NCBI GenBank assembly: GCA_900551555.1
Contig: URWC01000018.1
Span: 1 to 19,502 of the forward strand
DNA: 19,502 nt
Origin: an uncultured Collinsella sp.
GTDB taxonomy: Bacteria > Actinomycetota > Coriobacteriia > Coriobacteriales > Coriobacteriaceae
Reading direction: 5' to 3'
Shown here: in pieces, positions 1-8,012 of the stretch
Position numbering within the stretch: position 1 is the first letter of the stretch
Layout: each line of letters opens with the position of its first letter
The notes under the pieces: model-generated
Seen by the model: only the letters and a program-made list of their open reading frames with translations
The model's database searches: none
Told to the model about the DNA's origin: nothing
Position numbers and translations under genes: made by a program

Positions 1-57
1 GGCCGGCAGGCAGGCGAGCAGCTCGCCCAACCGGCCCAGAAACTCATCGCGCGTCAT
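1..57 (-). CDS. DUF1700 (HAAS) family membrane protein, N-terminal fragment
   Basis: Only the first 19 codons are in the window; the gene runs off the left edge. It starts with ATG at 57, and the peptide begins MTRDEFLGRLGELLACLPA. Established knowledge: DUF1700/HAAS-domain membrane proteins typically begin this way (M-T-x-x-E-F-L-x-x-L-x-x-L-L-x-x-L-P) and are usually encoded directly after a PadR regulator. The start overlaps the last 14 bases of the PadR gene, so translation is probably coupled and the two genes form one leftward operon. The body of the protein, with its expected membrane helices, cannot be seen, so the call rests on the N-terminus and the context. Confidence 0.7.
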   Translation of the reverse strand, partial: MTRDEFLGRLGELLACLPA

Positions 58-364
58 GGTGCGCCCCCTCAACGTATGCGTAAATCTCCCGTACGGACGG
101 CCACTCGGCCAGGAACTCCTCGATGCGCGCTCGCCCGTCGTCCGTGATGCGGTAGTACCGGCGCAGCCGCCCGTTGTGCTCGGCGGAGCGCGCCGTGATG
201 CACCCGGCCTTCTCCAGGCGCTTGAGCAGCGGGTAGAGCGTCGACTCCGTGAGCCCCATGCTCGCCGGTACGTCCTTCACGATCTGGTAGCCGTAGGACT
301 CCTCGCCGGAGACGGCCGCGAGCACGCAGGCCTCCAGGAAGCCGCGCTTCATCTGTGCCTCCAT
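44..364 (-). CDS. PadR family transcriptional regulator
   Basis: A 106-residue winged-helix repressor of the PadR type. The sequence shows the typical N-terminal start (MKRGFLEACVLAAVSGEESYGYQIV), the recognition region (LTESTLYPLLKRLEKAGCI) and the wing (GRLRRYYRITDDGRARI), and it ends soon after, as small PadR proteins do. An upstream in-frame ATG at 430 exists, but the start at 364 is chosen because GAGGAGGT lies about 6 bases before it and the promoter lies between the two starts. It precedes and overlaps a DUF1700 gene; such pairs are thought to control membrane or envelope-stress functions. A palindrome over its own -10 suggests autoregulation. The ligand is unknown. Confidence 0.92.
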   Translation of the reverse strand: MEAQMKRGFLEACVLAAVSGEESYGYQIVKDVPASMGLTESTLYPLLKRLEKAGCITARSAEHNGRLRRYYRITDDGRARIEEFLAEWPSVREIYAYVEGAHHDAR

Positions 365-384
365 CCGCACACCTCCTCTCGTCA

Positions 385-430
385 TATACTGTGCTATACA
401 CACTATACGATGCAAGGTATTAGACGTCAA
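385..430 (-). promoter_or_regulatory. Promoter and probable PadR operator
   Basis: On the minus strand, TTGACG (complement of 425-430) and TATAGT (complement of 402-407) are separated by exactly 17 bases, a near-consensus sigma-70-type promoter for the PadR-DUF1700 operon. An imperfect dyad covers the -10: TATACTGTG at 385-393 and CACACTATA at 399-407, with 8 of 9 arm positions complementary. PadR proteins commonly repress their own promoters through such dyads, so autoregulation is the natural reading. Confidence 0.75.
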
Positions 431-970
431 CTCTCATCGCGAAGATTCTCCGGCCCCTGCGCGCTGCGAACGTGATGTCGCGGGGCGGTTGGCATTATGC
501 ATGAAACGTCAAGTAACGCTCTTTTGATCCACTTCCACTCGGCCCCATTCGCCTTGTACAACGCCCCCTTTCAACCTTGGGTTCAAGAGAGCCGCTAGGC
601 TGGACGTGCCGGACGGTAAAGTCCTGGACGCCATGGTGAACTTCTCCGATGCCATGGGGATCATGGGTCTACGCCGATGGAGTCCCACGTACGCGGCAGG
701 GCTCGCCCGTCACCGCTGGTCGCCGGACGGTCCCCACGCCCCGCTCGCCAACGCGCAGGCGACAGCAGCAGTCCAGCGCTGGCTGGAGACGCCGGAATGC
801 CCAGAAGATGCGTTTCCCATCGCTGCGGCAGAGCTTTTTGCAGGGGTGGCAGTTTTTCTATATCCCAAGGTCAGATAGGCTTCGGTAGCCACCTTGGAAG
901 CATCGCCAATAGACTCTTCCTTTATACGTTCGGCATAATCGTAGGCGATACCCACAAATTCCAGTCCCGA
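431..970. other. Gene-poor region between divergent PadR and LuxR genes
   Basis: About 540 bases without a gene that can be supported. Two overlapping open frames exist: a rightward one at 606-878 and a leftward one inside 710-994 containing a charged stretch (AYDYAERIKEESIGDASKV). Neither has a convincing ribosome binding site or a recognisable family. The region may contain a decayed gene plus the promoter of the downstream LuxR regulator, but no clear -35/-10 pair was found. Confidence 0.4.
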
Positions 971-1000
971 ACAACAGGAGTACAATTGCTGCATTGTTGT
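971..1000. promoter_or_regulatory. Three-block dyad upstream of the LuxR gene
   Basis: ACAACA (971-976), the self-complementary CAATTG (983-988) and TGTTGT (995-1000) are arranged symmetrically with 6-base gaps on both sides. All 18 block positions are symmetric around 985.5; the gaps are not. It lies 21-50 bases before the chosen LuxR start, so it could be a protein operator or fold in the leader RNA. Confidence 0.4.
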
Positions 1001-1020
1001 CAGCTGTTGGGAGATGGAAG

Positions 1021-2025
1021 ATGGACTGCGATGGCTACCCATGCGTTCCCATGCCGTTGATGTGCACTGCCTTTGTGCCGGGGCAGATTGACGCTGCGGT
1101 TGCAGGCATTTCCGACCCCGATTCGCGCGCCATTGCTACGGCAGAAGCGCTGTACTTTCGCGGGCAGGCCACCCTCGCTGCCAAGACGGCGCGCCCCTAT
1201 CTTGACGCCACCGACCCCGCACTGCGCTACTCCGCATGCTTCATCTGCGGATACGCCAGTCTGTCGCTCAACCGTATCGCCGACGCCCGCCGGTGCCTTG
1301 CCGGCATCCTCGATATGCCGGCCGACGAGGAATCGCCCGCCATCCACGCCATGCATATCCTGTTCGCCTCGGCCGCGAGCGTCCTGCTGCACTTGCCTTC
1401 CCCGTATTCCGCCGAAGAGTTTTATCCACTTGCGGCGCATCTGCCCGAAGGCCTGCGCCTGTTCGCCAGCTACGTGATGGCGCACGCCTTGTATCTGCGC
1501 GGCGAATACGGCCGCAGCCTGGGCATGGCGGAAAACGCCCTGATTATGAAACAGGGAAGCTATCCGATCTCGGAACTGTTCCTGCACCTGGCAGCCTCCA
1601 TGGCATGCATGAGCCTCAAGGACATCGACGCCGCAAAGGCACACTTCGGAACCGCTTGGAACATTGCGCGTCCCGACGGCCTTATCGAGCTCATTGGCGA
1701 GCACCACGGCCTTTTGCAGGGGCTCATCGAGGCGTGCCTAAAAACGCAATACCCTGACGACTTCGCGCGCATCATCGAGATCACGTATCGATTCAGCTAC
1801 GGTTGGCGGCGCATCCACAACCCCGATTCGGGCGAGGACGTGGCCGACGATCTAACGACCACGGAATTCACCATGGCCATGCTCGCCTGCCGTGGGTGGA
1901 CCAACGTCGAAATCGCACGCCATATGGGAGTATCGCCGGGCACCGTCAAAAACCGCCTATCCGGCGTATACGCCAAGCTTGGCATCGGCACGCGCGCGGA
2001 GCTGGTCGCGCATATGTTGCGTTAG
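1021..2025 (+). CDS. LuxR family transcriptional regulator
   Basis: A 334-residue protein with a C-terminal LuxR/GerE helix-turn-helix (about residues 277-334). Visible elements are the first helix (TEFTMAMLACRGWTN), then VEIARHMGVSPGTVKNRLSGVYAKLGI, where the recognition helix is VSPGTVKNRLSGVYAKL. The first 270 residues are helical and alanine-rich, with repeated YFRG/LYLRGEYGRS-type segments resembling tetratricopeptide repeats. There is no receiver-domain aspartate pattern and no clear membrane helix. A TTG start at 994 is possible, but ATG 1021 has GGGAG about 8 bases upstream. It lies 155 bases before a large cell-surface protein gene in the same direction and is a plausible local regulator of it. 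The signal it senses is unknown. Confidence 0.85.
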   Translation: MDCDGYPCVPMPLMCTAFVPGQIDAAVAGISDPDSRAIATAEALYFRGQATLAAKTARPYLDATDPALRYSACFICGYASLSLNRIADARRCLAGILDMPADEESPAIHAMHILFASAASVLLHLPSPYSAEEFYPLAAHLPEGLRLFASYVMAHALYLRGEYGRSLGMAENALIMKQGSYPISELFLHLAASMACMSLKDIDAAKAHFGTAWNIARPDGLIELIGEHHGLLQGLIEACLKTQYPDDFARIIEITYRFSYGWRRIHNPDSGEDVADDLTTTEFTMAMLACRGWTNVEIARHMGVSPGTVKNRLSGVYAKLGIGTRAELVAHMLR

Positions 2026-2080
2026 CGACCGGGCTGCCAAGCGCATCGAACACGTTCCGGAACCCGACGCTTCGCGCGCT

Positions 2081-2155
2081 CAAATTGGACATTTTGACCC
2101 TTGAACGGCACTACCGCCACGTGGCGCCTTCTCGCAAAATTGGATTATTTCCACC
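2081..2155. repeat. Imperfect direct repeat before the surface-protein gene
   Basis: CAAATTGGACATTTTGACC at 2081-2099 and a related copy at 2135-2155 (CAAAATTGGATTATTTCCAC and one further base) lie 54 bases apart, about five helical turns. They sit in the 155-base gap between the LuxR gene and the surface-protein gene. They could be regulator sites; only weak -35-like TTGGAC/TTGACC elements are present. Confidence 0.3.
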
Positions 2156-2180
2156 GATACCTGCGGGATGGGAGCCAAAG

Positions 2181-5100
2181 ATGCTTGATCGCCGTTCGTT
2201 ACTTGTTGCCGGAGCGTCCTCGCTGGCGAGCATTATGTTGCCGCGCGTGCCGGGAAGCGCAAACGCCTTCATATTGCCGTTCGCGCCCACCGAAGCCTAT
2301 GCCGACGAAAAAGACCCTTTCAGGGTGCTCGTTCTCTCGCGCACCATGTTTGGTGTGGTCGTGGTCGACGTCGCCAACAAGAATACGCCCATCACGGGTG
2401 CCCAGGTCACGCTCACATCGCGCTATGCCGCAGGCAAGCAGCTCACCGCCACGACCGATGACGAAGGCACGGCCATCTTTGAGATCGCACCGCTTTCGGA
2501 AGGCTACGTGGACGAGGCAACGCTTCTCGACGTGTACGACTTTAACGGCGGCATCTCCATTAGCATGGCAGGCTACCGCGATGTCGAGATTCCCCTCGCG
2601 CGTATCCAGGGTGGCACCGCCATAACCGCGCCCACGCGTCCGCTTTCCGACGGCGAGCCGTACTTCCGCCAGCTCACATTCGACGAATGGGACATCCAGT
2701 ACGCCGACGCTACGTTCATGGCATTGCCGAAGGACGACGCCGGAAACGACCAACCCGACACGCACGCCTTTACCGTGCAGGCACATCTGCCACAGGGTGG
2801 ACAGGCAACGCTGCACATCAACAAGGTAATGCCCGCCACGGGCAGCTCGCCCGAAACCGTCACACAGATTGGCCAAGTCAAGGCCAGCGCATCGGGCGCG
2901 GATAATCTGGCGACGTTCACGCTCGAAGACAAGTTCCTCGATGCAGCGTCGAGCCTTCTGGAAGAAGGATGCAAGCTGCGCTTTGTCCTCGACTACCAGG
3001 GCAAAACCTACACGCTCTCCTCCCCCATGGCCGTTGTTACCGCGCCGGCGGCAAAGGCGGAATCCGGATCGACCACTATCGTCCCCACCACTATGGACCA
3101 AGAGATCACTCCGTTTGATTTCCCCGCAGCGTTTCCCGGCATCGGCGGCAATAAGTTCACGTGTTGGATGCCCACATTTCCGATTCTCTTCGATTTCTCG
3201 TTTGCTGGATACGTGCTGTTTGGCGGAGGATACAAACCAGCCAGCTATATGAACGATTCGGGCAACCCTGATCCGGAATACTGGAAGAAATCGCCGCGTG
3301 AGTCGGGCGCCAAGCAGGCAAACCGCTACCTCGACGAGATGGAGGGGAAGTGGAATCAGTACAAAAGGATGAGTGCCGGTTCGGGCACCGATTCAAGAAA
3401 CACCAAGCTCCTTCGCCACCGTTGCACGCCGCTGTTCACGATGGATATCGCCACACAGCTGTATGGCTCGCTCGCCTACGATTGGGTGGGCAAAACCTGG
3501 GGCAACAACAACGATCCCGCATACGGCAATATTAAGGCCCTCTTCCAAGTAAGAACCGACCTCAATTGGACCGAGCAGTTTACCCTAGGACCGGTGCCGT
3601 TTTTCCTAAACGTCAACCCCTGGGTGCTGGCGAAGCTGGCGCTCGCCGTGGGTGCCCACACGCACGGCAGCGGCGCGGCGTTTTTTAAAAACATTTCGCT
3701 CGACTATTCAAACACCTCGGGCTCGTTCACCATCCAGATCGGGCTTGCCGTCACCTTTGGCGCCGGCGTTGCAGGCGTCGCTTCGTCTGCCGTGCGCGGC
3801 GCCGCATCCCTCACGCTGTTCATTGGGTACGAGAAGGCAGATGGGCACCAGCTTCCGCGACTACGCGTGGGTGCAGACGTCGATGTCGACGTGATACTCC
3901 AGTTCGTAATGTTCAAGTGGACCGCCAAGGCTTGGTCGGGGTCGTGGCCCACACTCGCCGATTCGTGGAACATGTCGGTCAACAACAGCGACCAGCATGT
4001 GCTCCAGCGCTCTGAGCTAGCGCTGGGCGGAGACACGCCTTATACGTTGGATGCCTGCTTTGGCGCGGCCGGCAATGCCGAGTCGGGCGGCGTAGCACAG
4101 TTTATCGCGTCGGCCACCATCGTCACCAATGCCGAGCTGCTCGCATGCGCCGAGGTTGCAGCCACCGCCATCAACGTCGCGCCGGTCGTGCGCGACTGGG
4201 AGCAAACGGTCACGTGTATCGAGCTCGACGCGGATGCAGAGAGCAATGACACGGGACAGGTCGAGCATTTCGTCCACGCTCTGATGGAGAATGACGAAAA
4301 TGCCGCGCCGATGTATAAGTACACCTACATCGGCCAGGCGACGAACGCCGTTGCGGACTCGAACGCCAATTCTGCCGGCGTGTCGGAGGACGAGCGAGGC
4401 GGCATAAAGCCCTCGAGCGACAACGTGCTGTTTACTGGCGTGCTCAGCGAAGCTCACATGAAATTTGCGGAGATAGCCGGCACGGAATGCCTGTTCCGTA
4501 TCGCTTCGGTGCGCTACGGCGAGGATGGCCGTTCGCGCCTGGTGGTACACACGAAGGCAAACGGCGCGTGGTCCGCTCCTATGCCGGTCGACTTCCCCCT
4601 GGGCTTTGGCGAGGGCGACGTGGAGCGTGGCGGCACGTTCGATTACGACTTCGACGTGGTGGAATTTACGGACGGGAGAGGAAACCAAGACGCCTACGTA
4701 TTGCTGGTCTCGGGAGAGCGACCCGAAGGCGACACAACACGGTTCGATACGGCAAGCACGGCAGGCATACTGTCCGTTGTGCGCCTGCGCATAAGCAATA
4801 GCGAAGTTCGCGTAGTGTCGCACACGTCATGGCGCAGTATCTCGCGCGGCCGCCTGCAGGAGGACGGTTACCATTGTCTGCAGTGTCCGCGCATCACGGT
4901 GGGCAAAACGCTTGTCGACGGACGTCTGTCGGGCGCCTATCTCCACCGCCGCGGAGCCACCTCAGAAAAGGCGCTGGGCACCGAGGCAGAGGTCGCGCTG
5001 GAGTGCTTTACCCTGTGGTCGGATGATTTGGGCGACAGCCTCACGTTCCGTCAGGTTCTCCGCTTTCCGCAAGCGCCATCGAGCATCGAGCTGGGCGCGC

Positions 5101-6548
5101 CCGAGAACGTCAACGGCAAAATGGTGGTGCCCGTTGCATACGAAACCGCAGCCGGCTGCGGCTGCGCATCGTACGCCGTGATCGGCCAGTCCATCGCGGG
5201 TTGGGGCGTTATGCCGCCAGATGCCACAGTGCCCCACGCGGTGCCGTGGCCGCAGCACACGGGCTTTTTGGCTACCGTCAACGAGCAGCTGCAGCATATT
5301 ACTTGGACACGAGGCGCGACGGCATTTGCGTCGGAGCCCGTGGGCGCCGCGGGCTGTGGCCCGGCATCGTTCAGCGCGAGCAACAACGGCCGGTGCTTGA
5401 TGTACGTAGAGAACACCGACGGCAAAGTGGGGCAAACCTACGACGAAGAAGGCGAGCCGGTGGCGGTAATGGGCAAGCATTTCCGCATCTTCGCCAGCAC
5501 CCTGATCGACGACCTGTTCACGGAGCCGTTCGTGCTCTGCGAGTTGGAGCATCCCATCGATCAGATAACGACGTTTTTGACCTCGGGTGGCATGCTCTCA
5601 GCGCTTGCCACGCACATCGTGAGTGCCGAGCAGAGCAAGGCAGAACTGCACGGCATCGAAGTGCCCTTGGTGGCATGCGCCACACCACTGGGCGCGATAG
5701 CCAACCTGGGCGCCGTGGTGCCCGGGGCGGCAAGCGAGTCGTTTACGGTAACGGTGCGAAACGACGGCAACACGCTGCTGACCGCAGGAACAGTCGATCT
5801 GTACCGAGAAGGCTCCAACCAACCGTTCTCCAGCGCATCCATCGGATTCGGCCCGAACGCACGCATGGCATCGATCTACGACCCGGAGCTTGCCGAGGAC
5901 GCATCGGCCAACGACATAGCACATGTGAAGTACGCACTCGGGGCACTGGGTGAGCGCTTCGCCATGCACCCGCTGGTAGCCGACAACGGCAACGCCGTGC
6001 TGGCACCGGGTTGCACGGCACAGTTCCGCATGAGCTTTGCCATCCCGGAGAGCTGGAGCGACGAGGTGGGCAAACGCGTCACGCTCTATGCAAAGGCGCG
6101 TGACCTGGTGGCGCTCGATCCCGTAACGCTCGAGGAGATTCGACCGGGCGCAAACTCCGCGCTGGGCGCCGTGCTGCACGAGCTCCACATTCCCGACGCA
6201 GCATGCGAACGCGCGGAGATGCTGGTGGGCGTAAGCGGCAACGCGGATACAACGGGGCTTCACGACGCCCCGATGACCGTGGACGGCGATGGCGGCTCGA
6301 GCGGCGGCGATTCTGGCACGGGAGGCAGCTCCGGCGGAAGCGGCTCTGGTAGCGGCAAGGGCAACGACAATAACAAGAGCTCCGGAAAAACGGGCGCTCT
6401 CGCCGGCACGGGCGACAGCAACATCCCCCTGACGGCAGCCGCAGCAGCACTCGCCGCAGCCGGAGCCGGCCTCGTCGCCTACAGCGCCCGCCGCACCGCA
6501 CTCGAGCGTAGCGGCAGCGATGAAGCCGGCACTGATGGCTCCCGCTAG
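2181..6548 (+). CDS. Large secreted cell-wall-anchored protein with LAGTGD sorting signal
   Basis: 1455 residues, no family recognised over the full length. The open frame extends upstream to 1803, but ATG 2181 is chosen because it begins the signal peptide (MLDRRSLLVAGASSLASIML), whose twin arginines (D-R-R-S-L-L) resemble a Tat signal; cleavage could follow residue 29 (SANA) or 41 (EAYA). Residues about 55-140 look like a carboxypeptidase-regulatory/Cna-B-like beta domain (P-I-T-G-A-Q-V-T-L, then T-T-D-D-E-G-T-A-I-F). The middle is beta-rich and Trp/Tyr-rich. Near the end an Ig/CARDB-like segment (ESFTVTVRNDGNTLLTAGTV) is followed by a Gly/Ser-rich spacer, LAGTGD at about 1407, a hydrophobic helix and an Arg-containing tail. 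LAxTG motifs are used by class E sortases of high-GC Gram-positives. Inferred to be an adhesin or other surface protein; the ligand is unknown. Confidence 0.8.
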   Translation: MLDRRSLLVAGASSLASIMLPRVPGSANAFILPFAPTEAYADEKDPFRVLVLSRTMFGVVVVDVANKNTPITGAQVTLTSRYAAGKQLTATTDDEGTAIFEIAPLSEGYVDEATLLDVYDFNGGISISMAGYRDVEIPLARIQGGTAITAPTRPLSDGEPYFRQLTFDEWDIQYADATFMALPKDDAGNDQPDTHAFTVQAHLPQGGQATLHINKVMPATGSSPETVTQIGQVKASASGADNLATFTLEDKFLDAASSLLEEGCKLRFVLDYQGKTYTLSSPMAVVTAPAAKAESGSTTIVPTTMDQEITPFDFPAAFPGIGGNKFTCWMPTFPILFDFSFAGYVLFGGGYKPASYMNDSGNPDPEYWKKSPRESGAKQANRYLDEMEGKWNQYKRMSAGSGTDSRNTKLLRHRCTPLFTMDIATQLYGSLAYDWVGKTWGNNNDPAYGNIKALFQVRTDLNWTEQFTLGPVPFFLNVNPWVLAKLALAVGAHTHGSGAAFFKNISLDYSNTSGSFTIQIGLAVTFGAGVAGVASSAVRGAASLTLFIGYEKADGHQLPRLRVGADVDVDVILQFVMFKWTAKAWSGSWPTLADSWNMSVNNSDQHVLQRSELALGGDTPYTLDACFGAAGNAESGGVAQFIASATIVTNAELLACAEVAATAINVAPVVRDWEQTVTCIELDADAESNDTGQVEHFVHALMENDENAAPMYKYTYIGQATNAVADSNANSAGVSEDERGGIKPSSDNVLFTGVLSEAHMKFAEIAGTECLFRIASVRYGEDGRSRLVVHTKANGAWSAPMPVDFPLGFGEGDVERGGTFDYDFDVVEFTDGRGNQDAYVLLVSGERPEGDTTRFDTASTAGILSVVRLRISNSEVRVVSHTSWRSISRGRLQEDGYHCLQCPRITVGKTLVDGRLSGAYLHRRGATSEKALGTEAEVALECFTLWSDDLGDSLTFRQVLRFPQAPSSIELGAPENVNGKMVVPVAYETAAGCGCASYAVIGQSIAGWGVMPPDATVPHAVPWPQHTGFLATVNEQLQHITWTRGATAFASEPVGAAGCGPASFSASNNGRCLMYVENTDGKVGQTYDEEGEPVAVMGKHFRIFASTLIDDLFTEPFVLCELEHPIDQITTFLTSGGMLSALATHIVSAEQSKAELHGIEVPLVACATPLGAIANLGAVVPGAASESFTVTVRNDGNTLLTAGTVDLYREGSNQPFSSASIGFGPNARMASIYDPELAEDASANDIAHVKYALGALGERFAMHPLVADNGNAVLAPGCTAQFRMSFAIPESWSDEVGKRVTLYAKARDLVALDPVTLEEIRPGANSALGAVLHELHIPDAACERAEMLVGVSGNADTTGLHDAPMTVDGDGGSSGGDSGTGGSSGGSGSGSGKGNDNNKSSGKTGALAGTGDSNIPLTAAAAALAAAGAGLVAYSARRTALERSGSDEAGTDGSR

Positions 6549-6554
6549 CTCTCA

Positions 6555-6572
6555 GCCGCTTTTTTGAGCGGC
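6555..6572 (+). terminator. Weak hairpin after the surface-protein gene
   Basis: GCCGCT (6555-6560) and AGCGGC (6567-6572) form a perfect 6-bp stem around a T-rich loop, 7 bases after the surface-protein stop codon. There is no T run after the stem on the plus strand, so it is a weak terminator candidate. Confidence 0.35.
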
Positions 6573-6591
6573 GCTGGCCCTGTTCGTCGAA

Positions 6592-6627
6592 CAAAAAGGG
6601 GCTGGCTCTGATAACCCAGAGCCAGCC
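6592..6627 (-). terminator. Rho-independent terminator of the lipoprotein gene
   Basis: An 11-bp perfect stem, GGCTGGCTCTG (6600-6610) with CAGAGCCAGCC (6617-6627), has a 6-base loop. On the minus strand it is followed by CC then TTTTT (complement of 6593-6597). It lies about 30 bases past the lipoprotein stop codon. Confidence 0.85.
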
Positions 6628-6657
6628 TTGAGTCGCCTGCATTGGAATCGTAGCTCG

Positions 6658-7677
6658 CTACTTGAGCTTCAGCGCTTCCATCATGGGCACGGCGGCATCC
6701 CAGTCAATCTTCCAGCCAATCGACACGCGGACGGTTTCACCCGTTGCGGGAGCCGTCGCAAACAGCGTATGGCCGTTGTCGGGGCCGGTAAAACGCAGCC
6801 ACGTTATGCCGTTGTACTCGACCTGGTCGGTTGTTGTTTCCTTGCCTTCGAAGACCTGCTCTAGGCTTGCAACCTCTTCCTCCGGCGAGCGCGGGAAGAT
6901 GCTGATGTGCAGGCGCCCTCCAGTCTCGTCGTGGAAGAAGTCTGCCTTTTCGTGCTCTTCGTTGGACGAATCCAGCGTGTACCCATCGGCGGCCTCGATA
7001 CTGTACGATGCGCAATCGATGCCTGTTAAATCTGCCTTCTCGCCAGAATCGGCCACGCCGCCGGCCGCCTTGAACTCCTTGGTCTCGCATCCCGTGGTGT
7101 CGAAGTGCATGGCCTCATGATTCTTGGCGGGGGCGTAAGCGTCTACGAACTCGACAGTGATGGGCCCGTAGTACGCCGTCTTGGGCGCCCAGAAGTAGAC
7201 ATACTCAACGGTCTCGCCCGGACCGATATCTTGGCTCTTGGAAAGGTCGATGCCCTCGTAAAGCTCATCGGGAGCCTCGCTTGCAACGTAGTCGAGCACG
7301 GCCGCCTTGCCGGAAGTAAACAACGGGTCGCCTGCCTCAAGATCGCCCTGGGCAGCATGCACGTTAAAGGAGTTAAACGTCCTGTTCTTTGCATTGTTGT
7401 TGGTGATCTTGACGTGCAGGTAAAAGCCGTCCTGCAGCTTAGCGTCGCCGCGATAGAACGTACCGTGGGCTACCGCCTCATAGGTTATACCAGCCACCTC
7501 GACCGTCTGCGACTCATAGGCCTTGGCCTTCTTCTCTACGGGAGCACTGCCACCCGAGCTGCCAGCCGAGCTGCTCGGAGCGCTACCGCCGCAGCCTGCC
7601 ACCGTACACGCCAGCACGGCCGAAAGCGTCACGGTGGGAATTCCTAACAGCAGCTTTTTCGTCATGGGCTTCATCAT
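6658..7677 (-). CDS. Putative lipoprotein
   Basis: 339 residues. The N-terminus has lysines, a hydrophobic stretch and a lipobox ending V-A-G-C at residue 29, followed by a Gly/Ser-rich linker, so it should be lipid-anchored on the outer face of the membrane. Start 7677 is chosen because AAAGGAG lies 8 bases upstream; in-frame ATGs at 7674 and 7665 are alternatives. Residues about 60-130 (DGFYLHVKITNNNAKNRTFNSF) look like a DUF4352/telokin-like immunoglobulin fold, common in Gram-positive lipoproteins of unknown role. The second half (SYSIEAADGYTLDSSNEEHEKADFF...) is a separate domain not recognised. It is a single gene ending at a strong terminator and divergent from the topoisomerase operon. 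Confidence 0.8.
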   Translation of the reverse strand: MMKPMTKKLLLGIPTVTLSAVLACTVAGCGGSAPSSSAGSSGGSAPVEKKAKAYESQTVEVAGITYEAVAHGTFYRGDAKLQDGFYLHVKITNNNAKNRTFNSFNVHAAQGDLEAGDPLFTSGKAAVLDYVASEAPDELYEGIDLSKSQDIGPGETVEYVYFWAPKTAYYGPITVEFVDAYAPAKNHEAMHFDTTGCETKEFKAAGGVADSGEKADLTGIDCASYSIEAADGYTLDSSNEEHEKADFFHDETGGRLHISIFPRSPEEEVASLEQVFEGKETTTDQVEYNGITWLRFTGPDNGHTLFATAPATGETVRVSIGWKIDWDAAVPMMEALKLK

Positions 7678-7789
7678 CCTCACCGCTCCTTTCGGCTTGC
7701 AGCTCATCCGTTGCCCGAGTCCTTCGTCGTCCCCGTGGCATCGGCTTTCACTATGAGCGTATGACGAAAAGCAGCACGAGCGAAGTGAC

Positions 7790-7868
7790 CCGTGGCCCAA
7801 ATAACGGCCTGCCAGCATCCCTTATGGGCCAAAAGGACTCGCACACGCACGTCCGTGGCCCATAAAAC
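7790..7868. promoter_or_regulatory. Three phased GGCCCA motifs, probable operator array
   Basis: CCGTGGCCCAAATAAC (7790-7805), the inverted CTTATGGGCCAAAAGG (7821-7836) and CCGTGGCCCATAAAAC (7853-7868) share the core GGCCCA(T/A)AA. Core starts at 7794, 7825 and 7857 are 31 and 32 bases apart, about three helical turns. TTATGGGCC (7822-7830) and GGCCCATAA (7857-7865) form a perfect 9-bp inverted repeat. The layout resembles a multi-site operator; the factor is unknown. Confidence 0.45.
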
Positions 7869-7998
7869 GAGACGCTTGTCCCAATGTTCGATTTGAACCA
7901 ACAGCCGCAAGCACAACGGGGCGCCTACAACCGCCTTCAAACTTACTCGGACAGAGCCGACTCGGTTTTGCCCGAGCAAGCGCCGTTCCACCAAATTC

Positions 7999-8012
7999 CG
8001 AACGATTGTTCG
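7999..8012. promoter_or_regulatory. LexA (SOS) box candidate
   Basis: CGAACGATTGTTCG is a perfect CGAAC-N4-GTTCG palindrome. The Gram-positive LexA/DinR box is CGAACRNRYGTTCG and the mycobacterial form is TCGAAC-N4-GTTCGA. One internal purine position differs from the Bacillus form. It sits 101 bases before the topoisomerase start codon. Confidence 0.45.

Noticed and set aside
606..878. Rightward 90-codon frame before the LuxR gene
   Set aside because: No ribosome binding site and no recognisable family; overlapped by another frame on the opposite strand.
710..994. Leftward frame with a charged segment near 860-990
   Set aside because: The central segment looks protein-like, but no ribosome binding site precedes the ATG at 994 and the rest is low quality.
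2052..2064. GTTCCGGAAC palindrome downstream of the LuxR gene as an SOS box
   Set aside because: It lacks the four-base centre of LexA sites; probably a chance palindrome.
1803..2180. N-terminal extension of the large surface protein
   Set aside because: It overlaps the LuxR gene, and the signal peptide begins at 2181.
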